62,622 bases of DNA. It comes from an uncultured Roseburia sp. (lineage in GTDB: Bacteria > Bacillota > Clostridia > Lachnospirales > Lachnospiraceae). Under the pieces are notes generated by a model. That model was not told where the DNA came from and ran no database searches. It was given only the letters and a program-made list of their open reading frames with translations. Where the stretch lies: the NCBI GenBank assembly GCA_947088345.1, contig CAMUGE010000010.1:1-62622 (forward strand), in the 5' to 3' direction. The stretch's first letter is position 1; each line of letters begins with the position of its first letter. Shown one piece after another: positions 53,105-61,802 of this stretch. Made by a program: the position numbers and the translations under genes.

Positions 53105-53346
53105 GCGTGAAACTTAGTACTTGTTGGCGCGCAAACCTGTTTCGCGTTTTGCACTCTGGCATGAGCCTTACAAGTACTTTTCACGCTATTCCCCATGTCG
53201 CGGCTCTGCCGCGACTCAAATCTGCGCGGAGAATCCCCTGTTTTTGGGGATTCTTTGGCGTGAAACTTAGTACTTGTTGGCGCGCAAACCTGTTTCGCGT
53301 TTTGCACTCTGGCATGAGCCTTACAAGTACTTTTCACGCTATTCCC
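53105..53346. repeat. Two 89-bp perfect direct repeats with hairpins, between sigV and rsiV
   Basis: 53105-53193 and 53258-53346 are identical over 89 bp. Each copy is itself an imperfect inverted repeat (GCGTGAAA...GTACTTGT with ACAAGTAC...TTCACGC), so it can fold end to end. The 64-bp spacer has two more hairpins: GTCGCGGC/GCCGCGAC and GAATCCCC/GGGGATTC followed by TTT. The second copy reaches 8 bp into the sigV stop region. It fills the otherwise empty gap between the two genes. Confidence 0.85.
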
Positions 53347-53839
53347 ACTGCCATGTATCAGATAACTCCAGCTTCAGTTTCTTTAACCCGCGGTAGAGAC
53401 GGCTTTTGACCGTATTGACATTTTCCTCTAAGACTTCCGCGATCTCCTCAAACTTGAGTTCCTCAAAATATTTCAGTTCAATCACAGCCTTATCCTGGGG
53501 GCTAAGCGAATCCAGGGCTTTTTTTAAATCCAAGTTTTCGTACGTATCTTCTTTCGCCGGTTCCATGCCCATCTCTTCAAGCGGAATATTTCCCCTCTCC
53601 TCGTTTAAAAAGCGAAAGATTTCATTTAACATAATGCGGTAGACCCAGGTCGCAGCATAGGACTTCTGTTTTAGAGAGGCGCTGTTTAAAATTGCTTTAT
53701 AGGCGCCGTTTTGCACAATATCGCCTGCATCTGCTTCATTATGTACATAACTGTACGCAAGCCGGTAATAACTGTTATAATTGTTTAGCAGAATCTGTTC
53801 AATCAGGTGTTCATTTTTTTCTTTTCCCGGGAAAAACAT
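53339..53839 (-). CDS. sigV: ECF RNA polymerase sigma factor (SigV-like)
   Basis: This 166-residue sigma-70 factor has region 2 (LAYSYVHNEADAGDIVQNGA, AATWVYRIMLNEIFRF) and region 4 (LSPQDKAVIELKYFEELKFE, NVNTVKSRLYRGLKKL). With the RsiV-like gene downstream it fits the lysozyme-responsive SigV system. The start is uncertain: ATG at 53839 is 11 bases from GGAGG, and a GTG at 53851 is too close to it. Confidence 0.9.
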   Translation of the reverse strand: MFFPGKEKNEHLIEQILLNNYNSYYRLAYSYVHNEADAGDIVQNGAYKAILNSASLKQKSYAATWVYRIMLNEIFRFLNEERGNIPLEEMGMEPAKEDTYENLDLKKALDSLSPQDKAVIELKYFEELKFEEIAEVLEENVNTVKSRLYRGLKKLKLELSDTWQWE

Positions 53840-54088
53840 GATTTGCCACACCTCCTTCTGGGAAACAGCTGCAATGAAACTGCAACGGTTCCGTTCCTTT
53901 GTTATTTTCTATTGATTAGACACTTCATACATGCAAATAGTTTCAAACATTATAAACTTTTTTTATTTTTTTTCAAAATGGGGAGACTTTTATACAGGTA
54001 TATACATCTAATCTATGTAAACAATAGAGATCAAACTTGAATAAGTCTCTGTTGCTATCAATCATTGCTGGCCGGCAGAAAGGACAAT

Positions 54089-54556
54089 ATGAAAAAAGAG
54101 CAGCTTGGAAAGATGATCCTGGCATCCGAAGACACAATGTACCATATCGCAAAAACCCTGCTGTACTGCGACGAGGACTGTGCGGACGCCATTCAGGAGG
54201 CAATTGTAAAAGCATTTGCAAACATACATACATTAAAACAGGACTCCTACGCCAAAACATGGCTGATCCGCATTTTAATCAATGAATGTTATGCGATTAT
54301 GCGAAAAGGAAAACGCATCGTATCCCTGGAAGACTATAAAAGCGAAGAGACGGCGTCATGTGCGGACTATTCAGATCTGTATGAAGCCATAAACAGTCTG
54401 CCGGAACATATCCGTCTCTGCGTCGCCCTCTATTATCTGGAAGGATACAGCGTAAAGGAAACTGCAGCGCTCCTGTCCGTAACCGAGAGCGCTGTGAAAA
54501 ACCGCCTTGCACGCGCAAGAGCGCTGCTGCGCGGAGAGCTGGAACAGAACGCCTGA
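54089..54556 (+). CDS. ECF RNA polymerase sigma factor
   Basis: This 155-residue factor has region 2 (YHIAKTLLYCDEDCADAIQE, KTWLIRILINECY) and region 4 (LPEHIRLCVALYYLEGYSVK, SVTESAVKNRLARARALL). It is a second ECF sigma gene, divergent from sigV across about 250 bp and followed by a membrane protein gene that is probably its anti-sigma factor. The start is the ATG at 54089 with AAAGGA four bases ahead. Confidence 0.92.
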   Translation: MKKEQLGKMILASEDTMYHIAKTLLYCDEDCADAIQEAIVKAFANIHTLKQDSYAKTWLIRILINECYAIMRKGKRIVSLEDYKSEETASCADYSDLYEAINSLPEHIRLCVALYYLEGYSVKETAALLSVTESAVKNRLARARALLRGELEQNA

Positions 54557-54638
54557 TAAATCCAGATTCACTTTGTGTCAACGCGCTGCCTGACGCAAAG
54601 TGCCTGTACGCGAAAGCAGCGCAGAAATGGGGATGACT

Positions 54639-56096
54639 ATGAATTTAGAAAATTTAAAGTATGAATTTCCGCAAATGCCGGAAGAAATGAGAAAGATGGT
54701 GGAACGAGAAGTGAATAAACAGATTAAATCAGAACAGAAAGTAATCACAAAAAAACATAAAACAGCCAAAAGGACTCTTGTCGCATCGGTCGCAGCCGTT
54801 ATGCTGCTTGGAACGACAACTTATGCCGGCATGCACGCCTACCGCCTGTATCAGGAACAGACAGGCGCACACGGCGTTGCGGTTAAAATTTCAGAAAACA
54901 GCGCGGGAACTGACGCTGTGTTGGCCGACACACAAAAAAGCGAGCCGTTGGAAATTCCAAATGTAAAAATGTCGTTAAGCTATCTGCCGGAGGGAATGGT
55001 TGAGACAGACGAGGGTAAATACAGCTATTCGGATGCACTGTATCAGGGCGGCGTTTCTATTGCATTTTACCGGATGGACACAGGCGACGACACCTTTATG
55101 CTGAAACATGATAATGTACTCACAAGTGAAAATATTTCCGTAAACGGACACGATGGGGTCTATCTGGAGTACCCGCATCTGTTTGAAGACGAGATCTCAT
55201 TCAACCGAAAAATTTATGTCGCATATACCGACGTGCACTATGTAATGGAAATGTATGTCGCATCCGACGTAACGAAAGAAGACGCAATTAAGATTGCGGA
55301 GGGACTTACGTTAACGCCAACCGAAGAGACAGAAGATATCGTCAGCGCATGGGACTGGAGCTCTTATCTGGCGTCTACGGAACAGCAAAACCAATCTGTG
55401 GAGCAGGATGCAGAACCCATCGCTGCCTCCAAAGAGGACATGAAGCATACACATGCCATTGGAGAAACCTTTTCCTCAAACAAGCCGGATACAAAAGATC
55501 TTACTCTTCGCGTAGCAGACGTACAGGTTTCAGATGATATCAGTCTGCTGGATCTGTCCGTGGCCGACGATTCACTGAAAGAGGAAGCGGACGAAAACAA
55601 CAAACTGCGCCCTGCAGAAATCCAGTATATCAAAGACGGGAACAGCGATACCCTAAGCGAGGTAATCAAGAGCAGGCAGGTCGCCCAAAAACTTGTCTAT
55701 GTTACGGTGGAATACACAAATACAGGCGATCAGGAAATGACCGACGTACTGTTTTTCGGCTCCCTTGCCCGTATCTATGAAGAAAAAGACAATTTTTATA
55801 TCAAAGACTCCCTGCAGTATGAAACGCCGTCCGATGACGACCAGTGGAATACAGCGTTAAACAAAGGACTTTCCTCCTTATGGGAAATGCAGTATTACGA
55901 CGTCTTTGGCGGGGAGCGCCATAACAACTATATCGAACGTCTTGCTCCCAATGAAACTGCAACAGTGCATATGGGCTGGATTGTAACGGAAGAAGAACTG
56001 GATCAGCTGTATCTGAATCTTGACACTTACGGCGGCATGGAATTTTCTGACAGCTCCCTGCAAATGGGTTTTGTTGATCTTCGTCAGCCAAACTGA
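54639..56096 (+). CDS. Probable anti-sigma factor with large extracellular part
   Basis: This 485-residue protein has a short charged cytoplasmic N-terminus (FPQMPEEMRKMVEREVNKQI) and one transmembrane helix (about 45-65, TLVASVAAVMLLGTT). The outer part contains a DUF4367-like domain (LSYLPEGM, VNGHDGVYLEYPH) and a C-terminal domain like DUF4352/DUF5067 (QKLVYVTVEYTNTGDQEM, NETATVHMGWIVTEEE). Its position 82 bp after the ECF sigma gene makes it the likely partner that holds the sigma at the membrane. The signal it senses is unknown. ATG at 54639 has GGGGA five bases ahead. Confidence 0.72.
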   Translation: MNLENLKYEFPQMPEEMRKMVEREVNKQIKSEQKVITKKHKTAKRTLVASVAAVMLLGTTTYAGMHAYRLYQEQTGAHGVAVKISENSAGTDAVLADTQKSEPLEIPNVKMSLSYLPEGMVETDEGKYSYSDALYQGGVSIAFYRMDTGDDTFMLKHDNVLTSENISVNGHDGVYLEYPHLFEDEISFNRKIYVAYTDVHYVMEMYVASDVTKEDAIKIAEGLTLTPTEETEDIVSAWDWSSYLASTEQQNQSVEQDAEPIAASKEDMKHTHAIGETFSSNKPDTKDLTLRVADVQVSDDISLLDLSVADDSLKEEADENNKLRPAEIQYIKDGNSDTLSEVIKSRQVAQKLVYVTVEYTNTGDQEMTDVLFFGSLARIYEEKDNFYIKDSLQYETPSDDDQWNTALNKGLSSLWEMQYYDVFGGERHNNYIERLAPNETATVHMGWIVTEEELDQLYLNLDTYGGMEFSDSSLQMGFVDLRQPN

Positions 56097-56127
56097 TCAC
56101 CGTTAACTTTATGAAACAAAAAAATAC

Positions 56128-56156
56128 TTGACCTGTCGTAGTAATTATGATATAAC
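56128..56156 (+). promoter_or_regulatory. Promoter of the padR gene, with palindrome
   Basis: TTGACC (-35), 17 nt, TATAAC (-10). The spacer and -10 form GTAGT...ACTAC, an inverted repeat that could be the PadR operator, giving autoregulation. Confidence 0.6.
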
Positions 56157-56200
56157 TACTTCATCAGACGTAATACTTCTGATGGAGTAGTTTTTATTTT
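56155..56200 (+). terminator. Strong hairpin with T-run between anti-sigma and padR genes
   Basis: ACTACTTCATCAGA pairs with TCTGATGGAGTAGT (13 of 14 Watson-Crick plus one G-U), followed by TTTTATTTT. It is a terminator for the upstream gene and starts inside the padR -10 box, so it could also attenuate padR transcription. Confidence 0.75.
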
Positions 56201-56224
56201 GAAAAGGAAAGCCGGGGTGATCAG

Positions 56225-56551
56225 TTGATTGGCAGTGATGTCATGCGTGGATACAACGACCTTATGATTTTATCTCTGTTGGCACAGGAGGATTCCTACG
56301 GATATGAGATCTCCAAAAAGATCAGAAAAAAATCAGACGGCGCCTACACAATGAAAGAAACCACTCTGTATTCGGCATTTACACGCCTGGAAAAAACAGG
56401 CTGTATCGAATCTTATTCCGGAACAGAGACAAACGGAAAACAGCGCACTTATTACAGGATTACAGATACCGGACGCAGTCTGTTCCAACAAAAGTGCACG
56501 GAGTGGAATCTGGTAAAAAAAATTGTCGACCACTTTATCCACAGCGGATGA
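56225..56551 (+). CDS. PadR-family transcriptional regulator
   Basis: This 108-residue winged-helix repressor has the PadR pattern: LMILSLLAQEDSYGYEISKKI, TTLYSAFTRLEKTGCIES and QRTYYRITDTGRSLFQ. The start is TTG at 56225 behind GGGGTGA; an ATG six codons on is the alternative. PadR genes of this kind pair with a HAAS-domain membrane protein gene, which follows at 56924 after an unusual 372-bp gap. Confidence 0.9.
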   Translation: MIGSDVMRGYNDLMILSLLAQEDSYGYEISKKIRKKSDGAYTMKETTLYSAFTRLEKTGCIESYSGTETNGKQRTYYRITDTGRSLFQQKCTEWNLVKKIVDHFIHSG

Positions 56552-56574
56552 ACAACAATATCTGCATTAACAGG

Positions 56575-56800
56575 CCAAACCTCGCGCAATGAGCATGCAC
56601 CCAGTCAGCCTTTCCTGCCGGAGCAACAGCTGGGGATGAAAATTCTGTGTCAGAGGAATGCACCGTATGAGCCAGGCTGAATGCTGTCGAAGCAGTCTCG
56701 GATAAAGCCGGCTGAAAGGGGAACAGCAGTGCTTTCGGACATCAGACTCTACCTGATATCATACCACAGGCTCTGCCTGTATTAAAATGTAACTGATGGC
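56575..56800 (+). ncRNA. Possible structured RNA or degraded group II intron fragment
   Basis: The gap between padR and the HAAS gene has no coding sequence. From about 56575 to 56770 it is GC-richer and full of short paired motifs (AGCCAGGCTGAATGCTGT, AAAGCCGGCTGAAAGGGG, GGGGAACAGCAGTGC, CTCTACCTGATATC). These recall domain I of group II introns (a GGGAACAG-type segment followed by a GGA...TACCT segment). No intron-encoded protein and no clear domain V are present. I cannot fold or align it here, so this is a pointer only. Confidence 0.3.
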
Positions 56801-56861
56801 TGTATAGATGGGAATCGGGATGAGGGGAATCCCTCTTAGTTGTCCTTACCATTTATACATA

Positions 56862-56904
56862 AAAAAGAATAAGTCTGCAAGCTGTTTTTCCTGCTTACAA
56901 ACTT
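56862..56904 (+). promoter_or_regulatory. Hairpin just upstream of the HAAS gene
   Basis: AATAAGT..GCAAGC pairs with GCTT.CA.ACTTATT around a T-rich loop. It ends about 14 nt before the GAGGGGG ribosome site of the gene at 56924. It may be a terminator of the preceding RNA or an attenuator. Confidence 0.4.
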
Positions 56905-56923
56905 ATTTACGAGGGGGATTATT

Positions 56924-57940
56924 ATGGAAGTTATCACATCGTATCTGGAAAATTTATTTCTGAACCTGCCAAAAACACCTGAGGTGCTGCGGGCAAAGGA
57001 AGAACTGGCACACATGATGGAGGATAAGTATAATGAGCTGATTACAGCAGGCAAAAAACACAATGAAGCCATAGGCATCGTAATTTCCGAATTTGGAGAT
57101 TTGGAGGAGCTTGCGGACGAACTTGGACTCGGTGCGCTCTACCGAGGACCAAAACAGGCCGCGCCTTTTTCCATCGACGAGTCAAAAGAAAACAACAAAC
57201 GGGTCGTCGACTTAAAAACGGCAGAGGAATACCTGTTTTATACCCGCTCTGTCTCAAAATGGATTGCCGCAGGGGTTATGCTCTGTATCTGCAGTCCTGT
57301 CTTTCTTTTGATCTGTGCAGGAATTGATGAACAGTTCATGCATTTAAGCGATTTTACAATGATTGCCGCAGGTGTGATACCGCTTCTTCTTATGATTGCA
57401 GGCGCGGTTTTTCTTTTTATTTACTTCGGTTCCAGGCTGGAGCAATATGACTATTTAAAAAAGGAATTGTTTGTACTTACGCCTGACGCAGATCAAAAAC
57501 TACAACAACTCGAAGACGAGATACGCCCAAAATCCACGATCGGCATTGCAATAGGTGTCGTACTCTGCATCACATCTGTCATACCGACTCTGATTGTATC
57601 CTGCAGTTCCTGGGGCGACGCCTACGCTGTTCTCTCAGTCGTTTATTTGCTGCTTTTAATCAGTATTGCCGTCGCGTGCTTTATTATATGCGGCATGCCG
57701 CTTGAATGCATTAAAATACTGCGCCAAAAGGAAAAATATGAAGCATCGCGAAAAAAAGGCCGTAAAATCATCGACTCAATTGCCGGGATCTATTGGCTTC
57801 TTGTCACTGCCGTCTATCTCTTCTGGAGTTTCACCTCTACGAGCTGGGGACATACCTGGATCATCTGGCCGGTAGCCGGCGTTGCCTTTGGAGCGATCGC
57901 CATCGCTTGTCAGGCAGTCGAAAAGTGCAGAGAACTATAA
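56924..57940 (+). CDS. HAAS-domain (permease prefix) membrane protein
   Basis: This 338-residue protein starts with a cytoplasmic HAAS/DUF1700-like helical domain (about 1-75: YLENLFLNLPKTPEVLRAKE, AIGIVISEFGDLEELADELG) and then has about six transmembrane helices in three hairpins (about 115-170, 210-265, 290-330). Such proteins are partners or targets of PadR repressors; the HAAS domain is thought to contact the regulator or sense cell stress. ATG at 56924 with GAGGGGG. It ends in a strong terminator. Confidence 0.82.
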   Translation: MEVITSYLENLFLNLPKTPEVLRAKEELAHMMEDKYNELITAGKKHNEAIGIVISEFGDLEELADELGLGALYRGPKQAAPFSIDESKENNKRVVDLKTAEEYLFYTRSVSKWIAAGVMLCICSPVFLLICAGIDEQFMHLSDFTMIAAGVIPLLLMIAGAVFLFIYFGSRLEQYDYLKKELFVLTPDADQKLQQLEDEIRPKSTIGIAIGVVLCITSVIPTLIVSCSSWGDAYAVLSVVYLLLLISIAVACFIICGMPLECIKILRQKEKYEASRKKGRKIIDSIAGIYWLLVTAVYLFWSFTSTSWGHTWIIWPVAGVAFGAIAIACQAVEKCREL

Positions 57941-57941
57941 A

Positions 57942-57985
57942 AAACGAGGGGCAGTCTCGTCACCGAAACCGCCCCTCGTTTTTTT
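57942..57985 (+). terminator. Terminator of the HAAS gene
   Basis: AAACGAGGGGC pairs with GCCCCTCGTTT, followed by TTTTTT. The 3' arm lies inside the last codons of the convergent DUF3021 gene. Confidence 0.85.
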
Positions 57986-58391
57986 TTCGAATCACTTCAT
58001 TCATCTGATCCGCCGTGACCATGTCCATCACAACGCCAAAAAATACAACAATCAGATAAACCAGTGCAACGATCAGGAAAAATATAACCCCTTCCCATAA
58101 AAATTCATGATACAACCCCAGATACCTGCCGGCGAGAAGCAAGACTGTCTCCAGCAGGCAAAAATGCAGCCCGCATCTCCCTGCCATCTGTTTTCCGGTC
58201 AGATCTTCCTTTGAGTAAAATACAAGCAGCGGCAGATCGCCCAATACAGAAAAAAAGAACATTTTGATAAAATAATCAATCCCATACATCTCATCCCTGC
58301 AAAAAATCAGGCAGTAGACGACTGTGCCCATGATAGAACCAGTATAAATAATAAAAAAGTGGCGTATCATCATCCGCAGCAATAATTTCAT
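57960..58391 (-). CDS. DUF3021 membrane protein
   Basis: This 143-residue protein has four hydrophobic helices (about 8-30, 38-60, 75-93, 98-122) with the DUF3021 layout. DUF3021 genes usually follow a LytTR regulator gene, as here, and probably restrain or sense for it. ATG at 58391 with GGAG five bases ahead; the upstream frame overlaps the LytTR stop. Confidence 0.8.
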   Translation of the reverse strand: MKLLLRMMIRHFFIIYTGSIMGTVVYCLIFCRDEMYGIDYFIKMFFFSVLGDLPLLVFYSKEDLTGKQMAGRCGLHFCLLETVLLLAGRYLGLYHEFLWEGVIFFLIVALVYLIVVFFGVVMDMVTADQMNEVIRKKNEGRFR

Positions 58392-58435
58392 ATCGTCTCC
58401 ATCCTTTCCCGAATCTCGTTTCCTCCCGCAGCAAA

Positions 58436-58876
58436 TCAAAGCATCCCTAACGCTCTCTTTAAATCCTGCACATACTGTCTTGAGACAACAACTTTCTCCC
58501 CGTTCTTTAGCGTAGCCTCAAACCTCCCGCTAAGCGCAGGCTTTACATATTGTATTTTGTCCGCATTCAGTATCACTGATTTCGACGCACGGAAAAAAGC
58601 TGTACCGCCGCAGATTTCCTCAAATTCATATAATTTCAATTTTGTCTCATACACCCTGTCGTTACCATAGAGAAACGATTTGCTGTCGACTGTCTCAAAG
58701 TAAAAGATATCTCGAAATGCTACACGGTAAATCTCTTTTCCGCAGGATGCCGATATATAACTCTGATGCCTCCTGATCTTATTATACAAATCCAAAATCT
58801 CCTGATTGACCTCGCGGCATCGAATAATTATTTCCTCCTCCTGCGTCACTCCGATTTCCTCAATAGTAATTTTCAA
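58436..58876 (-). CDS. LytTR DNA-binding regulator
   Basis: This 146-residue protein has a short N-terminal dimer-like part (KITIEEIGVTQEEEIIIRCR) and a LytTR domain from about 50 to 146: RVAFRDIFYFETVDSKSFLY, YEFEEICGGTAFFRASKSVI, VSRQYVQDLKRALG. The start is TTG at 58876 with GGAGG five bases ahead, 17 codons inside the longest frame; the upstream codons do not match the family. With the DUF3021 gene 44 bp on it forms a common two-gene unit that regulates itself and export functions. Confidence 0.88.
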   Translation of the reverse strand: MKITIEEIGVTQEEEIIIRCREVNQEILDLYNKIRRHQSYISASCGKEIYRVAFRDIFYFETVDSKSFLYGNDRVYETKLKLYEFEEICGGTAFFRASKSVILNADKIQYVKPALSGRFEATLKNGEKVVVSRQYVQDLKRALGML

Positions 58877-58934
58877 ACTGGCCTCCCATGTCTGATCCAA
58901 GCCGACACAGCGTCTCCCCGGCGGCACGACAAAT

Positions 58935-60965
58935 TTAATCTATGTCTGTCATAATCTCCAATACGCTCTCAAATCCTTTTTCCGCCGCAAGCTGCATAGG
59001 CGTTTCTCCTGCATTGTTAGGGCGTTTATAGTCAGCTCCCTTTTTTATCAGATAACGCGCCGTTCCCTCCGCATATTCCTGCAGAGCATGATGCAGTACG
59101 GTATTCCCCTCGTTATCAGCCAGATTTAGATCCGCCCCTGCACGCAGCAGCTGCTTAATCAGATCTTTGTCCGGATGAAGCATTATAGCAGTCATCCCGT
59201 TGTTGTCTTTATGGTTTACATCCACGCCTCTCTCCAAAAAAACTGTCAAAAGTTCACTGTCTTTATTCAGCATAAACGGAGTTTTCCCATCATTTCTCGC
59301 AACATCTATATTTTTGAGTTCTTTCAGCAGCTCTTTTTTCCGCTCTGTATCCAGCTGACTTCTGTTTTTACTCATAACTACAAAATGAGCCGGCGTCTCA
59401 CCCTCCAGATTTTTCATAGTATCATCTGCGTTGGCTGACATTAACAGCTGTACCACATCCGTATGGCCATAAGCGCAGGCCTCATGAAGCGCTGTTGTAC
59501 CTGCCTGTGCAGGCACATCTTCTGTAAGATTGACATCCACCCCTTTTTCAATCATCTTCTTAAGCATACCAGAATGCCCTTCTTTTGCAGCCTGATGAAT
59601 AGCGGCCACTCCCTGTTCATCTAACTGCTCCATGGATTCCGTCGAAAAGAATCCTGCCGCTTGTTCAAAAAAAAACTCTTCGCCCGCATCCCGCCTGCGG
59701 TCTCTCGCGGCGATCAGATTGGCCGGAGTGCAACCGTGTACCACAGCCTCATCCAGATCCACATTCAGCTCTGCCAGCTTTTGCAGTACTTCTATTGAGT
59801 AACTATGGCTGATACACTCATCCCTCAGACAGATCCGTTCCCCGCGAAAATGGATCGGCAGTGTAAAGTCTACGCCGGCATCGTGAAATGTATCCAGTAC
59901 GCTTGCATACGGATCTGTCAGCAGAGCATTGTGCAAAATATCCGTCACCTCTCCCAGTTCATCGTCATCATCCAAATCAGCCTGCTCCACAAGTTTTTCT
60001 GTCAGATAAAGCGCAATACTTAAGGCGTCTCTGTTATCTCTGGAGACATCACAGAAAACATTGCCTGTTATCTGACTGAGCGGGAACAGATCTATCTCAC
60101 TCTTGTCGGCCGGCGCTGCTCCATGATCTGTCAGCGCGATATACATAGCCTCATTATGAAAGTAAACCGTATGCGAAACAGGTGTAACCCCCTGTTTGTT
60201 TGCCACATTGAGCAGATGCGGACTCCGCTCCATCAGTTTCAGCGCCGCTGTCCTGTGGCTGTTCTTCAAAGCCAGCAGCAATAATGTGTTGCCGTCTTCA
60301 TCCACGTAATCGGTTGCCGCGCCTTTTTCCAAAAATATTTCGGAAAGTTTCCAGGTGTAATCCGAACTGTACTCTCCCGATACCAGACGCGCAAGCGGCG
60401 TCATCCCGTTCTCCGCTTTCTGATTAATATCACAGTTCAGCAGACGGGCAATCCCTGCCCGCTGATCCAAGCTGTGTTCCACGCAGGCAGAAGCAAGCTC
60501 CACCCCCTCAAATCTTGCATATGCCAGAAAATGAAAAGCATTCATACCTCTTTTATCACAGACACTGTCATCAGCCCCATGCTCCAGTAATAGTTTTGCC
60601 ATAGATAAATTTCCGTAAAGACAGGTCAGCAGCAGAGGCGTCAGGCCATTTCCTTTCAGATCCGGCAAATTGACTTCTTCCTCCGTGATTGTTCCATTAC
60701 AGAGCAGCTCTTTTACCACGTCATAGAAATTGTGCCACACCAGAAGATGAAACAGTGTAAGACCGATGCGGCTGACTGGCGCAAGGAGTTCCTCTTTCGC
60801 GCACTCGGCAATACATAACTTTACTTCCTCTATCGTTTGCTGCTCAAATATACTGTATATGTAATAGGAATTTTCATAATCATCCTCCCACCACGGGATA
60901 AATTTGGCCTGGCTGTATCGCTGGCTTGAAGTTACGAGAAGATCTGTCAGTTCTTTTATGTTCAT
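58935..60965 (-). CDS. Long ankyrin-repeat protein
   Basis: This 676-residue protein is built almost wholly of ankyrin repeats, for example GNGLTPLLLTCLYGNLSMAK, GMNAFHFLAYARFEG, TTALHEACAYGHTDVVQLLM, GMTAIMLHPDKDLIKQLL and GNTVLHHALQEYAEGTARYL, with a few longer non-repeat stretches around 280-400. There is no signal peptide or membrane helix, so it is a cytoplasmic binding scaffold; the partner is unknown. Start: ATG at 60965, five bases from GGAGG; the ATG directly before it is too close. It has its own promoter and ends 59 bp before the LytTR start. Confidence 0.85.
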   Translation of the reverse strand: MNIKELTDLLVTSSQRYSQAKFIPWWEDDYENSYYIYSIFEQQTIEEVKLCIAECAKEELLAPVSRIGLTLFHLLVWHNFYDVVKELLCNGTITEEEVNLPDLKGNGLTPLLLTCLYGNLSMAKLLLEHGADDSVCDKRGMNAFHFLAYARFEGVELASACVEHSLDQRAGIARLLNCDINQKAENGMTPLARLVSGEYSSDYTWKLSEIFLEKGAATDYVDEDGNTLLLLALKNSHRTAALKLMERSPHLLNVANKQGVTPVSHTVYFHNEAMYIALTDHGAAPADKSEIDLFPLSQITGNVFCDVSRDNRDALSIALYLTEKLVEQADLDDDDELGEVTDILHNALLTDPYASVLDTFHDAGVDFTLPIHFRGERICLRDECISHSYSIEVLQKLAELNVDLDEAVVHGCTPANLIAARDRRRDAGEEFFFEQAAGFFSTESMEQLDEQGVAAIHQAAKEGHSGMLKKMIEKGVDVNLTEDVPAQAGTTALHEACAYGHTDVVQLLMSANADDTMKNLEGETPAHFVVMSKNRSQLDTERKKELLKELKNIDVARNDGKTPFMLNKDSELLTVFLERGVDVNHKDNNGMTAIMLHPDKDLIKQLLRAGADLNLADNEGNTVLHHALQEYAEGTARYLIKKGADYKRPNNAGETPMQLAAEKGFESVLEIMTDID

Positions 60966-61045
60966 CATTTCCTCCTTGTTTTTCAGGGGGCGAATTATTA
61001 CTTGTCCCTGTTTTGTCCCTGTTTTTTATTTTTGTCTCTTTGAAT

Positions 61046-61074
61046 ATTTTAGCACGCTTTTATACACGGTACAA
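61046..61074 (-). promoter_or_regulatory. Promoter of the ankyrin gene
   Basis: On the minus strand: TTGTAC (-35), 17 nt, TAAAAT (-10) with TGC before it (extended -10), about 80 nt before the start at 60965. Confidence 0.6.
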
Positions 61075-61188
61075 TAGTCAATCAAATCGTTTCGGATCAA
61101 GCATGAAGAACACACAGCTTACCCTCTGGCATTTCCTGACGGAAACATCTGCCAAAACCGCGCCGATTTGGCAAGACCTGGGATTTTG

Positions 61189-61707
61189 TCATTCCTGTAA
61201 ATCAATCTTTATCTCGTAATTATCTTCGATCAGAATATAATTTACATTGTACTTTTGAGCAAGCTCTAAAAACTGTTTATTATGATCTAAAACATTTTCC
61301 ATCGTGCACCAATCGTCATCCACGCGACTTTCTATAACACTCGCATAATTTTTTATGTCGGCAAAATGATTCCTGATATAATTCGCACTCATTATGAGAC
61401 AATAGTATTTGATCTGTTCCAGATACTCCTTTTCAAAGTCTCTTGCCCAATCAAAAGGAATGTAATGTCCTTCCACAATAAGATTCTGCTTGTTCTCAAT
61501 GGCAGTTTTAACCATTTCACGAATCACAGGCCACAGAAAACCTATAAGCTCGTTATCATCTTCAGGTGTAAGTTTCGTATAGCCACTGCGAATGAAGCCC
61601 ATTTTTAAATGGTCTATTGATAAATATGGATATTTATATTGTTCAAGCAGTTTTTGAGCAAGTGCCGTTTTACCTGTGTGAGACGTACCCGTTATCAATA
61701 TAATCAT
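61189..61707 (-). CDS. Small P-loop kinase-like protein
   Basis: This 172-residue protein starts with the Walker A ILITGTSHTGKTALAQKLL and has a YLSIDHLKMGFIRSG segment with an acceptor-type Asp and LIVEGHYIPFDW as Walker B strand. This is the pattern of small nucleoside/antibiotic kinase-like or zeta-like P-loop proteins. The substrate cannot be told. The ATG at 61707 has AGGGAG five bases ahead. It follows the arr gene at 95 bp, so an accessory resistance-type unit is possible but unproven. Confidence 0.75.
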   Translation of the reverse strand: MIILITGTSHTGKTALAQKLLEQYKYPYLSIDHLKMGFIRSGYTKLTPEDDNELIGFLWPVIREMVKTAIENKQNLIVEGHYIPFDWARDFEKEYLEQIKYYCLIMSANYIRNHFADIKNYASVIESRVDDDWCTMENVLDHNKQFLELAQKYNVNYILIEDNYEIKIDLQE

Positions 61708-61802
61708 TTTTTCTCCCTTTTTAAACGTTTCGGTATCTCGCGCTGTTTATCGTTCTGACAAACCGGAAAAGAAACGTTTCTCTTACTGCAATTTCTGTAA
61801 TT

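Noticed and set aside
53059-53337. 92-codon open frame encoding a duplicated peptide
   Set aside because: The duplication is just the translation of the 89-bp DNA repeats; there is no ribosome site.
61104-61219. 38-codon open frame on the plus strand (MKNTQLTLWHF...)
   Set aside because: No ribosome site and no recognisable family; it ends inside the 3' part of the P-loop kinase gene on the other strand.
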